14,295 nucleotides of DNA from Larix sibirica (Eukaryota; Streptophyta; Pinopsida; Pinales; Pinaceae). The stretch covers positions 8,845 to 23,139 of the forward strand of contig NWUY0300059945.1 of NCBI GenBank assembly GCA_004151065.3. Reading direction: 5' to 3'. Under the pieces are notes generated by a model. The model was not told the origin of the DNA, ran no database searches, and saw only the letters and a list, made by a program, of their open reading frames with translations. How positions within the stretch are numbered: position 1 is the stretch's first letter; each line of letters opens with the position of its first letter. Positions 1-8,003 of the stretch are shown here, in pieces. The position numbers were made by a program, and so were the translations under genes.

Positions 1-299
1 AATGTAAAGAGTTCCTGGTGGCAGCTTCTCTAACATCCAACAAAAAGCAGGATGCATGGTAAGATGTTCTCCAACTATTGAAGAATTCTTTGGCCAGCGT
101 AGTCTTTTCGATTCCACCAAGACCCACGATCCCCACTACCTGATCAGCGCCATCTCTCTGCTGCTGCAACACTACCATCTTGTCGGGATCTTCTAGTTTT
201 TCTTTCAAGCCAGTAGGATATGTTGCCACATTCAATGGTGCCTTTCCAACTTTTCTCTGAATCCATTCCACGACCTTATTAAGGAGCTCACCCTCGTCA
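1..299 (-). pseudogene. NB-ARC exon of a TIR-NB-ARC (TNL) resistance gene, partial
   Basis: The minus strand is open from 299 to the window edge and reads as the start of an NB-ARC nucleotide-binding domain of an intracellular plant immune receptor. The order is a linker (DEGELLNKVVEWIQRKVGK), GLKEKLED, QVVGIVGLGG, KTTLAKEFFN, then SCFLLDVREAA, all typical of conifer TNL proteins. The kinase 1a/P-loop should be GxGGxGKTT but reads GLGGIEKTT: the glycine before the catalytic lysine is Glu (GAA at 107-109), a one-base change from GGA. In this family the P-loop binds the ATP/ADP phosphates, so nucleotide binding is probably impaired. The exon starts after a CAG acceptor ending at 300. The rest of NB-ARC and any LRR lie outside the window. 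The family call is firm; non-function is an inference, supported by the stop in the upstream exon. Confidence 0.85.
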
Positions 300-414
300 C
301 TGATTATTCATGGCAATAGATATATATGCAGTGAGAAGCGAATAACTATCTATCTATCCAACATCAAACCATTTGGAATTAACAGGTCTTAGACAGGCGA
401 GTTAGAATTCTCAC
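300..414 (-). other. Intron between TIR and NB-ARC exons
   Basis: Read on the minus strand, this 115-bp segment begins with GTGAGA at 414 and ends with a CAG at 300. Removing it joins the TIR exon to the NB-ARC exon in the same frame (phase 2; the split codon becomes ATT), giving FELEACNI followed by DEGELL, the usual TNL inter-domain linker. The nearer GT at 419 would break the frame, so 414 is the preferred donor. An intron at this point is standard for TNL genes, and its presence means this copy is not a processed retrocopy. Confidence 0.8.
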
Positions 415-596
415 ATGTTACAGGCCTCCAGCTCGAAACCGCTTATTTCGGCAACGCGACAAAGAGCCTTTCTCCAATTTTCAATAGTACTGGGCTCATA
501 TAGTGGCTTCTCTTTATTGATTTTAGAATCAAATGTTTTCTTCCTTATGTGATTGTGTAGGGCTTGCTCATACACTCCATCATTTCCCTGTTTCCA
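415..596 (-). pseudogene. C-terminal part of TIR-domain exon, interrupted
   Basis: The minus strand reads as the last third of a plant TIR domain: GVYEQALHNH near 575, then a basic and acidic stretch, STIENWRKALCRVAEI and SGFELEACN. These match the final helices of TNL TIR domains. The same frame has a TAG at 599-597 just upstream, inside what should still be TIR. Farther up, only weak resemblance remains, for example AQVVAVGYR near 660-634 where TIR domains have the strand before FY, and this lies in a different frame. The start of the gene and the catalytic Glu region of TIR are not recognisable. The exon is therefore broken by a stop and a frameshift or by a rearrangement, and the gene is probably a pseudogene. 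Confidence 0.75.
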
Positions 597-709
597 CTAT
601 CCAATAATTCTCAGGATTTTGGCTAACGTTCTATCTATACCCCACAGCCACCACCTGAGCGCTCTGAGGACATTGGCATAAACTCATCAAGGATATTATT
701 CATCCTGTT

Positions 710-829
710 GCAGTCCATTTAATGCAGGTACAATGGGTTTGGATCTTAAACTATTAAGATCCAATGATCAACAGACCCATCACAACTCAATAATCAATAG
801 ACCTACCACAACTGCATTAAAAGGACTGC
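710..829. repeat. MITE-like inverted repeat with internal palindrome
   Basis: An 18-bp arm at 710-727 (GCAGTCCATTTAATGCAG) is repeated in inverted orientation at 812-829 with one mismatch, enclosing 84 bp. Inside is a perfect palindrome of two 9-bp arms, GGATCTTAA at 741-749 and TTAAGATCC at 754-762, with a 4-base loop. There is also an imperfect 22-bp direct repeat at 766-787 and 792-813. The 120-bp size and foldback form resemble a small non-autonomous DNA transposon (MITE). No target-site duplication is evident, so it could instead be a chance or LTR-internal foldback. Confidence 0.45.
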
Positions 830-1256
830 AGCAAGCTGAATAATACTCTCCTGTTCAGCAGACTTAATACTGAAAAACACGGGAATAATGAGAGCCCCCG
901 AGCTCTCGTCTCTCTCGTATCACGAGTGGAGCCATTGTGCTTTAAAACGAGGCATTGGATTTATCACATCAACGCGTAGTGCAAGGTAAGGCTTAGGTTG
1001 GGCTGGATTTGATGCTTGGCGTCAGACTTGACACTTGTGTCTCAAGGGTTGTGTTGGCTTGTTTTCTTCCATTGTGACAAGTAATAATCACTTTATGTAC
1101 GGGTTACATTTAAAATCTCTTTAACGCGTTTTGCGCAGTATAACCTCGTTCATGGGCTTGGGTTTGGTAAACTGTTCTTGGATCGTCTGCATGAGGCTTG
1201 ACAATTGGTTCGAATGGTTGGCTGCTCCCTATATGCTTTTGGCAAAAATTGAAGCC
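830..1256. other. Non-coding stretch upstream of the TNL fragment
   Basis: No convincing gene is seen on either strand. Overlapping short open frames near 1110-1380 on both strands resemble no family I know and run into the 92-bp tandem repeat. If the TNL gene once had a complete TIR exon, its start and promoter would lie here or in the inverted repeat, but no TIR N-terminal motif (DVFxxHRG type) is visible. Confidence 0.5.
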
Positions 1257-1430
1257 CCTTTTAATATTGCATGGAATATATCCCACATGAATTCTGGGGT
1301 TGAACATATTTGTCAATTTATTCGAAACCTGTTTCGACCTATAATGCACCTTTTAATATTGCATGGAATATATTTGAGATGAATTGTTGGGTTGTGCTTA
1401 TTTTTATTTATAAGAAACATGTTTCAACCT
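1257..1430. repeat. Two-copy tandem repeat, period 92 bp
   Basis: Copy one starts at 1257 and copy two at 1349. Both begin CCTTTTAATATTGCATGG and end with a GAAAC-TGTTTC-ACCT pattern (1324-1340 and 1414-1430). The middle parts are diverged and differ by two bases in length. It is a diverged local duplication with no coding signal. Confidence 0.8.
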
Positions 1431-1716
1431 TTAGCATCATCTGCAAAGTGTACACACGTAGAAAGCATGATTTTCAAAGCAAGCTTTATGAACTTTGATT
1501 TATGATTATTATAAATTTTGATTTATGGCATAACATGATGTTCAAAGCACAAAATCGATAAAGAAAACATACCACTAATCACACCAAGAATTGGTGTGAA
1601 GCACGAAAATCAATAATATGATACATCATTTAACAAGACACATTTTAATGATTGAGGACTCACAAGTATAACATATGGGAATATGATGATGCGTGGGATT
1701 AATTAAAATGACGAGT
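1431..1716. other. AT-rich non-coding stretch with small repeats
   Basis: It holds a 23-bp-period direct repeat (AACTTTGATTTATG at 1491, AATTTTGATTTATG at 1514) and a short hairpin at 1580-1598 (CACACCAA, loop GAA, TTGGTGTG, a perfect 8-bp stem). No T-run follows the hairpin. No gene is recognised. Confidence 0.5.
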
Positions 1717-1810
1717 GAGGACGAGGTGGAAGATCTCTGGGGAGAAGAGTCATTGAGGACAGGGTGGAAGATCTTTGAGGATGGTGTGGAAGAGATTTGG
1801 GGATAAGGGC
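1717..1810. repeat. Purine-rich degenerate repeat
   Basis: Three units start with GAGGA at 1717, 1755 and 1777. Each carries a GGTGGAAGA or GTGTGGAAGAG block, and two carry CTGGGGA or TTGGGGA. Unit lengths are uneven, so this is a decayed minisatellite or a purine-rich low-complexity patch. The opposite strand is open here (about 1829-1626) only because purine-rich repeats lack stops; it shows no family resemblance. Confidence 0.55.
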
Positions 1811-2400
1811 CATAGTACCAATGAGCCAAATCAAGTCACTGTGTTATGCAAGGGTCACGTCAATCTCATAAAGTGCTTGCCTCTAATATATCTCTATCTG
1901 AGTGCACCTATCTTTTTATGAATCAACCTATAATTGGCCACCTAGACCATCACCATTAGTGAACAATCAAATAATTATTGCTAATCGTTACCCACTATTT
2001 CATAAAATTCATAGGCCTACTAAGTGGTGGAAACCCCAAGATGACATCAAGTCAGCTAGAGACCTAGTCCAAGGATGACAAACTCATGGACTCAAGAAGA
2101 CAACTCGGCAAGGGGCATTGTTTATGTACGCAAAAGTTTTGACTAATGGGGGAGCCTAGCAAATCTTTTCCGACTATTGGTCATTAGTAAAAAATGTGTC
2201 AACAGTCACAAGGCACACTTTTCATGTCAACATCTCTCTTAGTTGCATTTTCGAATCAGACTGAACTTCATACTAAATCATCCAAATGGATCATGTGCAC
2301 GTAGGGATATCACCAAGATATTACACCAATGAAAACAATAAAGTTGGAAATGAGGTTAGTTGAGTTAGTAACTAAATAGTATGCCTCGCTCATAGCTAAA
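1811..2400. other. No assignable gene; possible decayed 5' part of element A
   Basis: No recognisable protein motif is seen. Since an integrase linker starts just downstream on the plus strand, reverse transcriptase and RNase H would be expected here in an intact gypsy element. I see no YxDD or RNase H motifs, so they are deleted, replaced or decayed beyond recognition. Confidence 0.4.
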
Positions 2401-2583
2401 TTGTATTTGATAGAAGACTTTATTTCTAATGAGGAGTTGGATAACCAAGCTATGTTTCCTACCCAACCTTGGTATGAACCTATAAGATATTTCTTTTTAT
2501 GTTCATTGGACATGGATAGGAAATCCAAGTATAGTCTTCACTTGCAAGTTGTACAGTATGTCTTACAAGACGATACTTTATAA
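2401..2583 (+). pseudogene. Gypsy pol linker between RNase H and integrase (element A)
   Basis: A 60-residue open stretch reads LIEDFISNEEL, then QPWYEPIRYF, DMDRKSKYSL and VVQYVLQDDTL. Conifer Ty3/gypsy polyproteins have a PWYxDIxxFL segment followed by a hydrophobic stretch and the start of the integrase zinc finger here. The frame ends at a TAA created by a one-base shift: reading continues in another frame from 2576. No ATG is needed because this is the inside of a polyprotein. Confidence 0.6.
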
Positions 2584-2784
2584 TATAAGCCTTGATAGGG
2601 TGTTGCCCCACTGTCTTCCTCCTAATCAATCCCAAATATCACTAGACCAATGTCATTCCAAGGTTTGCAGCTACAATTTTTAAGCCAAAACTATTGCAAA
2701 CAAAGTTTTGCATGTAGGTTATTATTTAACTTTTGTCTATCAAGAGTCCTATCTAGTTGAAAATGTGAAGCTTGCTAATGCTTA
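2576..2784 (+). pseudogene. Gypsy integrase N-terminal zinc-finger region, degraded
   Basis: The frame reads LYNISLDRVLPHCLPPNQ, then a CHSK, AKTIANKVLHVGYY and ESYLVENVKLANA. It aligns with the integrase HHCC region that binds zinc and helps hold the cDNA ends. The first His is kept (CHSK). The second, normally in GGHF, reads SYNF, and both cysteines of the CxxC are gone (ENVKLAN). A TAA interrupts after SYNF and another ends the frame at about 2782. The domain is non-functional. Confidence 0.65.
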
Positions 2785-3223
2785 AGTGGAAAGCATAAAA
2801 TAGTTGGTACACCCCCTAATCCCATCAAAGTACAAGCACCTTTCACAAGATGGAGCGTGGATTTCATTGGTCCAATATTTTCAGCTTCTAGCTTTGGTCA
2901 TATTTTCATGTTTACTACTACAAACTACTTTACAAAGTGGGTAGAAGTAGTACCCCTTACGAATGATAAGAAAGAGCATGTGTTATAATTCATTTAACTC
3001 GACATTCTATATTGATTTAGAACCCCTTCTAATATCTTGATTGATAATGGATCAAATTTTAGGTCAAATGTTATGCTTCACCTTGATGTCACTTATGGCA
3101 TCCAACTTTTTATCTCCTCTACTTATTACCCTTGGGTAATGGATTGACCTAACGAAATAATAAAATTATGATTTAGATTCTTAAAAGAATAGTCAAAGTC
3201 AACAAGAGAGATTGGAAAATGAA
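2785..3223 (+). pseudogene. Gypsy integrase catalytic core, broken (element A)
   Basis: The integrase core normally inserts retrotransposon cDNA into the host genome. The frame from 2815 reads NPIKVQAPFTRWSVDFIGPI, SSFGHIFMFTTTNYFTKWVE, then TPSNILIDNGSNF and YGIQLFISSTYYP, typical of plant Ty3/gypsy cores. The first Asp (GAT 2860-2862) and second Asp (GAT 3043-3045) are kept. A one-base deletion falls in the PQGNG motif near 3133; reading on in the new frame (GNGLT at 3135-3149) puts TAA (3150-3152) where the third catalytic residue, Glu, should be, 35 residues after the second Asp. Further stops lie at about 2990-3017 and after the Glu position. The domain is clearly dead. Confidence 0.85.
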
Positions 3224-3720
3224 ATTAAAGGTTGATTTATGGGCACATCAAATTACACTAAGACAATTATATGCCAAAGTTCTTACACTTTGGTCTACAA
3301 AACCCGATTATACTACTTGTTCACTTGCAAATTCCAATGTTGAGGCTAGATATTGATGACATAGAAGATGGTTTCTACCTACACAACACTGTTTAGATAC
3401 TCTAATTGAACTAGAGGAGGTTAGAGAAGATGCATTCCAACACCTCCAAAATAAGTTAGGCATCATCAAATGCTATCTGATAGAAAGGCCACACCAATCA
3501 AGTTTAAAATAGGAGATGATAACCTACACTATGATAAGGCACATGAAGCCCCATCCAAACATTGAATGTTCAATTCATTATGGTTGAGATTCTACATAAT
3601 CTATAAGGTTTTAGAACGAATACATTTAAATTAAAAACCTTGGACGATGAACCTCTTCAATTTTTGGTTGATAGTCATCACCTTAAGTCCTTTTACTCTT
3701 TAGGAACTTTTTCCTTGCTT
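3224..3720 (+). pseudogene. Gypsy integrase C-terminal domain, copy 1
   Basis: Joined directly to the core upstream, it reads RDWKMKLKVDLWAHQIT (starting at about 3208), then in shifted frames QHCLDTLIELEEVREDAFQH, a KATPIKFKIGDD-like block near 3490 and LQFLVDSHHLKSFYSLG near 3660. These match the segment of plant gypsy integrases running from the ALWA motif, through the LD-L-E-R helix, the fDR-x-GDLVL strand and the final NG-x-LK-Y tail. Several frameshifts and stops break it. The conserved DxWxGP (GPY/F) block is hardly visible. Confidence 0.7.
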
Positions 3721-5195
3721 ATATATATGTTGACTCAATTGTATTTTATGCTTGTATATATATTGCTTAATTAACTTTTGAGTTGTTGAATTATTTTATT
3801 TTAGTGTTTGGTGTAGTCCTCCTTGATTTCACTCTTGGTTTTGGCCTTTTCATTTTAGTGGTATAAGTTCCCTACTTCTCCTCAAACTTTTGGTTTCTTG
3901 ATTTTAGTGTCAAAAATAGCTTTCATGTTACTATATTGTTGATTGATAGTACGCCTTCATAGAAACCATTTTGATGATTTATTTTTCCAAAGTGAACCAC
4001 TAGTCAACATAAGCATGAATAATATTGGCCTTTGTTATTAATAGGTAGAAGTTTGTAAGCTAAAGTCTAAGGGAATTAGTATAAATGTTTCCCAGTAATG
4101 CTAAACTTGATGGTATGATGGCTAACATGGTTGTATGATTATGAATCTCCTTTTCCCATGTCGTGATTCCCAAATACTTTTCTTCAACCACATATTACAA
4201 TTACTTTAAATTTTTTATATAATTTGGCACACACTATAAAAAATCATATTTTTTTTCTCCCATGGACGATTAGATTGACAATTTCCTTCGATTATGGAGC
4301 ATTGATTGTAAAAGACTCTCATTTGCTTATTTGTATGTTGAGAGCTGAAGTTACGCATAAGACTTTTTGTTGATCCTAGGTTCACTTTAAGCCTCAATTC
4401 AAGTAGTCAAAACAATATACCAAGTGAGGGACTCATGCCACTTGGACCACTTTGTTCAACAAACTTGAGTTATTAGTTTTATTCCTCCTATCATTGTGAA
4501 CCTCAGTAACAATTATTCTATATGCTTTTTATAAACCACTTTCATTCTTCATCTCATTATAAACCACTTTCATTCTTCATCTCATTCTTGACGTGAAAAT
4601 GACCCTCATATTATAGTTCATTTCACCCCCACTAACCCACCTTAGTCATTTCAAAGAGTAAAATTTTTACCAAGTAGCCCTGCATGTCACAGAGGTGATG
4701 TTGGCCCTTGACGACCTAATCATTGAACATGGATGTACATTAAATGGAGGAAGAATCATGCAACAGGATGTGGTGAAAGATAAGATGGATATTAATGCGT
4801 CAAAGTGGAAGTAGTTGAATTGTAACCATCTTGACATGATAATGATTAACCATTGTAAATATTATAAAATCTATGCAAGAGCTAAGGATTGGGGCTGGAT
4901 TTTGGATGTATTGTGTGAGCTCTCTAATAAATAAAAGTTGTTATTGGGTTTCTAGGTCGAATATAGGAGGAAGCTCTATGAAATGTAGGAGAAAATTATA
5001 AGTTAGTACGTCATATTATATATTGTTGTTGAAATATTAATATATTGATGGTTGTGGTTGTCTCATTAAAATTATGTTGTGTGATGGGTGTTTATATTTA
5101 TGGTTAATGGATAGATTTTCTTTATGTTTGATGCTTGTTTATGCATGCATGTTTTGTAGTGTTGTTTACCCTTGAAACTTAGAATTCACACATCA
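3721..5195 (+). mobile_element. 3' region of element A, copy 1, including probable LTR part
   Basis: This is AT-rich non-coding sequence after the integrase. At 4863-4869 there is TATAAAA and at 4926-4935 two overlapping AATAAA signals, about 63 bp apart on the plus strand. That matches an LTR with promoter and polyA signals close together, and copy 2 keeps both (7229-7235 and 7291-7300). The LTR ends (TG..CA) and polypurine tract of A could not be fixed, so the LTR call rests on position and signals only. No other gene is seen. Confidence 0.45.
4531..4586. repeat. 28-bp direct duplication, only in copy 1
   Basis: The 28-base unit starting ATAAACCACTTTCATTC occurs at 4531-4558 and again at 4559-4586 without change. 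The matching site in copy 2 (about 6920-6950) has a single unit. The two units being identical suggests the duplication arose after the two large segments diverged. Confidence 0.85.
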
Positions 5196-5607
5196 TGTAG
5201 AAATATTAGGATGCAATAAACCAGAATATGTAGAAAAGAACCAAAAACAAGAGACCAGATAAAGATAATATGCCAAGAAAAGAGATTTTATAGTATGATA
5301 AACAATGTTGGCATGCCTCTTGTTGTAGGGTGACCATTCACTTGAGCAAGGATTTGTTACAATAATTCTTGACAAGGAAATTCATAGCCTTGAATCTCTT
5401 TAAATAGGCTTCCCAACTAAAAAACCCTAACTTCTTGACATGTTCAAATAATTAATAAGTACCAACTTCCTAGTGGGTTTTGATTAATAGATAGACCCTT
5501 TGACATTGATTGTTGACTACTAACTACTCAACCTTATTCCCAATAAATGGTCATATACAATGCATGACTAATATACTAAAGTAAGGACGGTTAGGGTAGG
5601 ACTCTAA
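5196..5607 (-). mobile_element. Chromovirus-type LTR (element B), copy 1
   Basis: The segment matches the LTR at 7577-7985 over its whole length at roughly 90 percent identity by eye. Read on the minus strand it begins at 5607, ends ATTTCTACA at 5196, and carries TATTTAAA at 5406-5399 as a likely promoter. The terminal CA (plus strand) that copy 2 has at 7984-7985 is replaced by N-T at 5608-5609, and element A integrase sequence follows at once. No internal B sequence is attached here, so it looks like a solo or orphan LTR. Confidence 0.65.
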
Positions 5608-5608
5608 N
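5608..5608. other. Ambiguous base N at the junction of the two tandem copies
   Basis: This is the only N in the window. It falls exactly where the copy 1 LTR ends and copy 2 integrase sequence begins. It may be a low-quality call or mark a contig join, so the junction should be treated with caution. Confidence 0.9.
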
Positions 5609-6110
5609 TAAAGGTTGATTTATGGGCACATCAAATTACACTGAAGACAACTATATGCCAAAGTTCCTACACTTTGGTCTACAAAACTCTATTATACTAC
5701 TTATTCACTTGCGAATTCCAATGTTGAGGCTAGATATTTCTGCCATAGAAGATGGTTTCTAGCCTATACAACACTATTTAGATACTCTAATTGAACTAGA
5801 GGGGGTTAGAGAAGATGCATTCCCTCACCTCCAAAAGAAACTTGGCATCATCAAATGCTATCTGATATAAGGGCCACACCAATCAAGTTCAAAATAGGAT
5901 ATGATAACATACTCTATGATAAGGCACATGGAGCCCCATCCAAACATTGAATGTTCAATTCATTATTGTTGAGCTTCTACATAATCTATAAGATTTTAGA
6001 ACAAATGCATTTAAATTAAAAACCTTGGATTGTGAACCTCTTCAATTTTTGGTTGATGGTCACCACCTTAAGTTCTTTTACTCTTGAGGAACTTTGTCCT
6101 TGCTTATATA
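5609..6110 (+). pseudogene. Gypsy integrase C-terminal domain, copy 2
   Basis: It starts abruptly at the VDLWAHQIT stretch with no integrase core before it, so it is truncated on the left at the junction. The same landmarks as copy 1 follow, also in broken frames: the LD-L-E-R helix near 5780-5830, a KATPIKFKIGYD-like block near 5880, and a final FLVDGHHLK stretch near 6050. Stops and frameshifts differ in part from copy 1, so both copies decayed independently. Confidence 0.65.
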
Positions 6111-7576
6111 TATGTTGACTTAATTAATTTTTATGGTTGTATATCTATTGCTTAATTAACTTTTGAGTTTTTGAATTCTTTTATTTTAGTGTTAGGTGTA
6201 GTCCTCCTTGATTTCACTCTTGGTTTGGTCTTTTCATTTTAGTGGTATAAGTTCCCTACTTCTCCTCAAACTTTTGGTTTTTTTATTCTAGTTTCAAGGT
6301 AGCTTTCATGTTACTATATTGTTGATTGATAGTAGGCCTTCCTAGAAACCATTTTGATGATTTATTTTTCCAAAGTGAACCACTACTCAACATCACCATG
6401 AATAAGATTGAACTTTGTAATTAATAGGTAGAAGTTTGTAAGCTAAAGTCTAAGGGAATTAGTATACATGTTTCCTGGTAATGCTGAACTTGATGGTATG
6501 ATGGATAAAATGGCTGTATGATTATGACTCTCCTTTTCCCAAATTTGCAATTCCATGATTCCCAAATAGTTTCCTTAAACCACATATTACAATTACTTTA
6601 AATGTTTTAGATGCTTTGGCATACATTATAAAAAATCATATTTCTTTCTCCCATGGATGATTAGATTGATAATTTCCTTCTATTATGGAGCATTGATTGT
6701 AAAAGACTCTCATTTTCTTGTTTGTATGTAGAGATTTGAAGCTATGCATAAGACTTTTTGTTGATCCAAGGTTCACCTTAAGCCTCAATTCAAGCAGTCA
6801 AAGCAATATACCAAGTGAGGGACTCATGCCACGTGGACCACTCCGTTCAACAAAACTTGAGTTATTATTTCTATTTTTCCTATCATTGTGAACCTCAGTA
6901 ACAATTCTTCTATATGAATTTTATAAACCACTTTCATTCTTCATCTCATCCTTAATGTTTAAATGACCATCATATTACAGTCCATTTCACCCCCCGACTA
7001 ACCCTCCTTAGTCATTTCAAAGAGTAAAAATTTTACCAGGTATCCCTGCATATCTAAGAGGTGGTGTTGTCCCTTGAAGACCTAGTCATTGAATAAGAAT
7101 GAACATTCAATGGAGGAATACTCGTGCAAGAGGACATGGTGAAAGATAAGATGGATATTATTGTGTCAAAGTAGAAGTAGTTGAACTATAATCATCTTGA
7201 CACGATCATGATTAACCATTGTAAATATTATAAAATCTATGCAAGAGCTGAGGATTGGAGTTGGATTTTGGATGTATTTGTGAGCTCTCTAATAAATAAA
7301 AGTTGTTATTAGGGTTCTAGGTCGAATGTAGGAGGAAGCTCTATGAAATGCAGGACAAAAGTATGAGTTGTACATCACATTGTATATTGTTGTTGAAATA
7401 TTAATACAATGATGGTTGTGGTTGTCCCCTTAAAATTATGTTGTGTGATGGATGTTTATATGTATGGTTAATGTATAGATTTTATTTATGTATGATGATT
7501 GTTTATGCATGCATGTTTTGTAGTGTCTAATATTTTTTAATGTTGTTTACCCATGAAAATTAGAATTAACACATCA
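6111..7576 (+). mobile_element. 3' region of element A, copy 2
   Basis: This is the non-coding counterpart of 3721-5195. It keeps TATAAAA at 7229-7235 and AATAAATAAA at 7291-7300, supporting the view that these belong to an A-type LTR. The sequence GCCACGTGG near 6827-6837 contains a G-box core (CACGTG) that is CACTTG in copy 1; this is a one-base difference and not evidence of regulation. No gene is seen. Confidence 0.45.
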
Positions 7577-7985
7577 TGTAGAAATATTAGCATGCAATAA
7601 ATAGAAATACGTAGAAAAGAACCAGAAACAAGAGACCAAATAAAGATAATATGCCAAGAAAATAGATTTTATAGTATGAGAAACAATGTTGGTAGGCCTC
7701 TTGTTGTAGGGTGACCATTCACTTGAGAAAGGATCTATTACAATAATTCTTAACAAGGAAATTCATAGCCTTGAATCTCTTTAAATAGGCTTCCCAATTA
7801 CAAAATCCTAACTACTTGAAATGGTCAAATAATTAATAAGTACCAACTTCCTAGTGGGTCTTGATTAATAGAGAGACCCTTTGACATTGATTGTTGATTA
7901 CTACTCAACCTTATTCCCAATAAATGATCATACAAAATGCATGAGTAATCTACTAAAGTAATGAGGTTAGTGTAGGATCCTAACA
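7577..7985 (-). mobile_element. 3' LTR of antisense chromovirus (element B)
   Basis: Read on the minus strand the LTR starts TGTTAGGATCC at 7985 and ends ATTTCTACA at 7577, about 409 bp with TG..CA ends. It lies directly after a polypurine tract, as a 3' LTR must. TATTTAAA at 7787-7780 is a likely promoter box. The left boundary at 7577 is inferred from the CA end and the expected size; the right boundary is well supported. The B 5' LTR is not in the window. Confidence 0.75.
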
Positions 7986-8003
7986 TGCCCTCCCCTTCAA
8001 AAG
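7986..8003 (-). promoter_or_regulatory. Polypurine tract of element B
   Basis: The minus strand reads CTTTTGAAGGGGAGGGCA, directly followed by the LTR start TGTTAG. In LTR retrotransposons this purine run primes plus-strand DNA synthesis. It overlaps the last codons of the chromodomain frame (FEGEG), a known arrangement in plant chromoviruses. Confidence 0.8.

Larger units (their letters stand above)
3224..5607. repeat. Tandem segment, copy 1 (2.38 kb)
   Basis: This segment recurs as 5608-7984 in the same orientation. Homology begins at AAATTAAAGG (3222) against AANTAAAGG (5606), with an offset of about 2383 bp at the left end and 2376 bp at the right. By eye the copies differ at roughly one base in ten to twelve, with small indels. 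In order the unit holds the element A integrase C-terminus, an A 3' region with LTR-like signals, and an inverted element B LTR. It is too diverged to be a recent duplication. Confidence 0.9.
5609..7984. repeat. Tandem segment, copy 2 (2.38 kb)
   Basis: This is the second copy of the segment at 3224-5607, in the same order and orientation. Differences include many substitutions, absence of the 28-bp duplication, and a 17-bp insertion at about 7527-7543 flanked by TGT. Unlike copy 1, its LTR continues at 7985 into chromovirus polypurine tract and coding sequence, so copy 2 has the natural LTR boundary. Confidence 0.9.

Noticed and set aside
1110-1382. Small genes on both strands
   Set aside because: Open frames overlap on opposite strands, resemble nothing known, and run into the 92-bp tandem repeat.
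1580-1598. Rho-independent terminator
   Set aside because: It is an 8-bp hairpin without a T-run in a plant sequence.
1626-1829. 67-codon minus-strand gene
   Set aside because: The frame is open only because the plus strand is a purine-rich repeat with few minus-strand stops.
6827-6837. G-box promoter element CACGTG
   Set aside because: It is present in only one of the two tandem copies through a one-base difference and is not near a gene start.
3224-7984. The two 2.38-kb copies as a pair of LTRs of one element
   Set aside because: Each copy starts inside integrase coding sequence and contains another element's LTR in inverted orientation, which LTRs would not.
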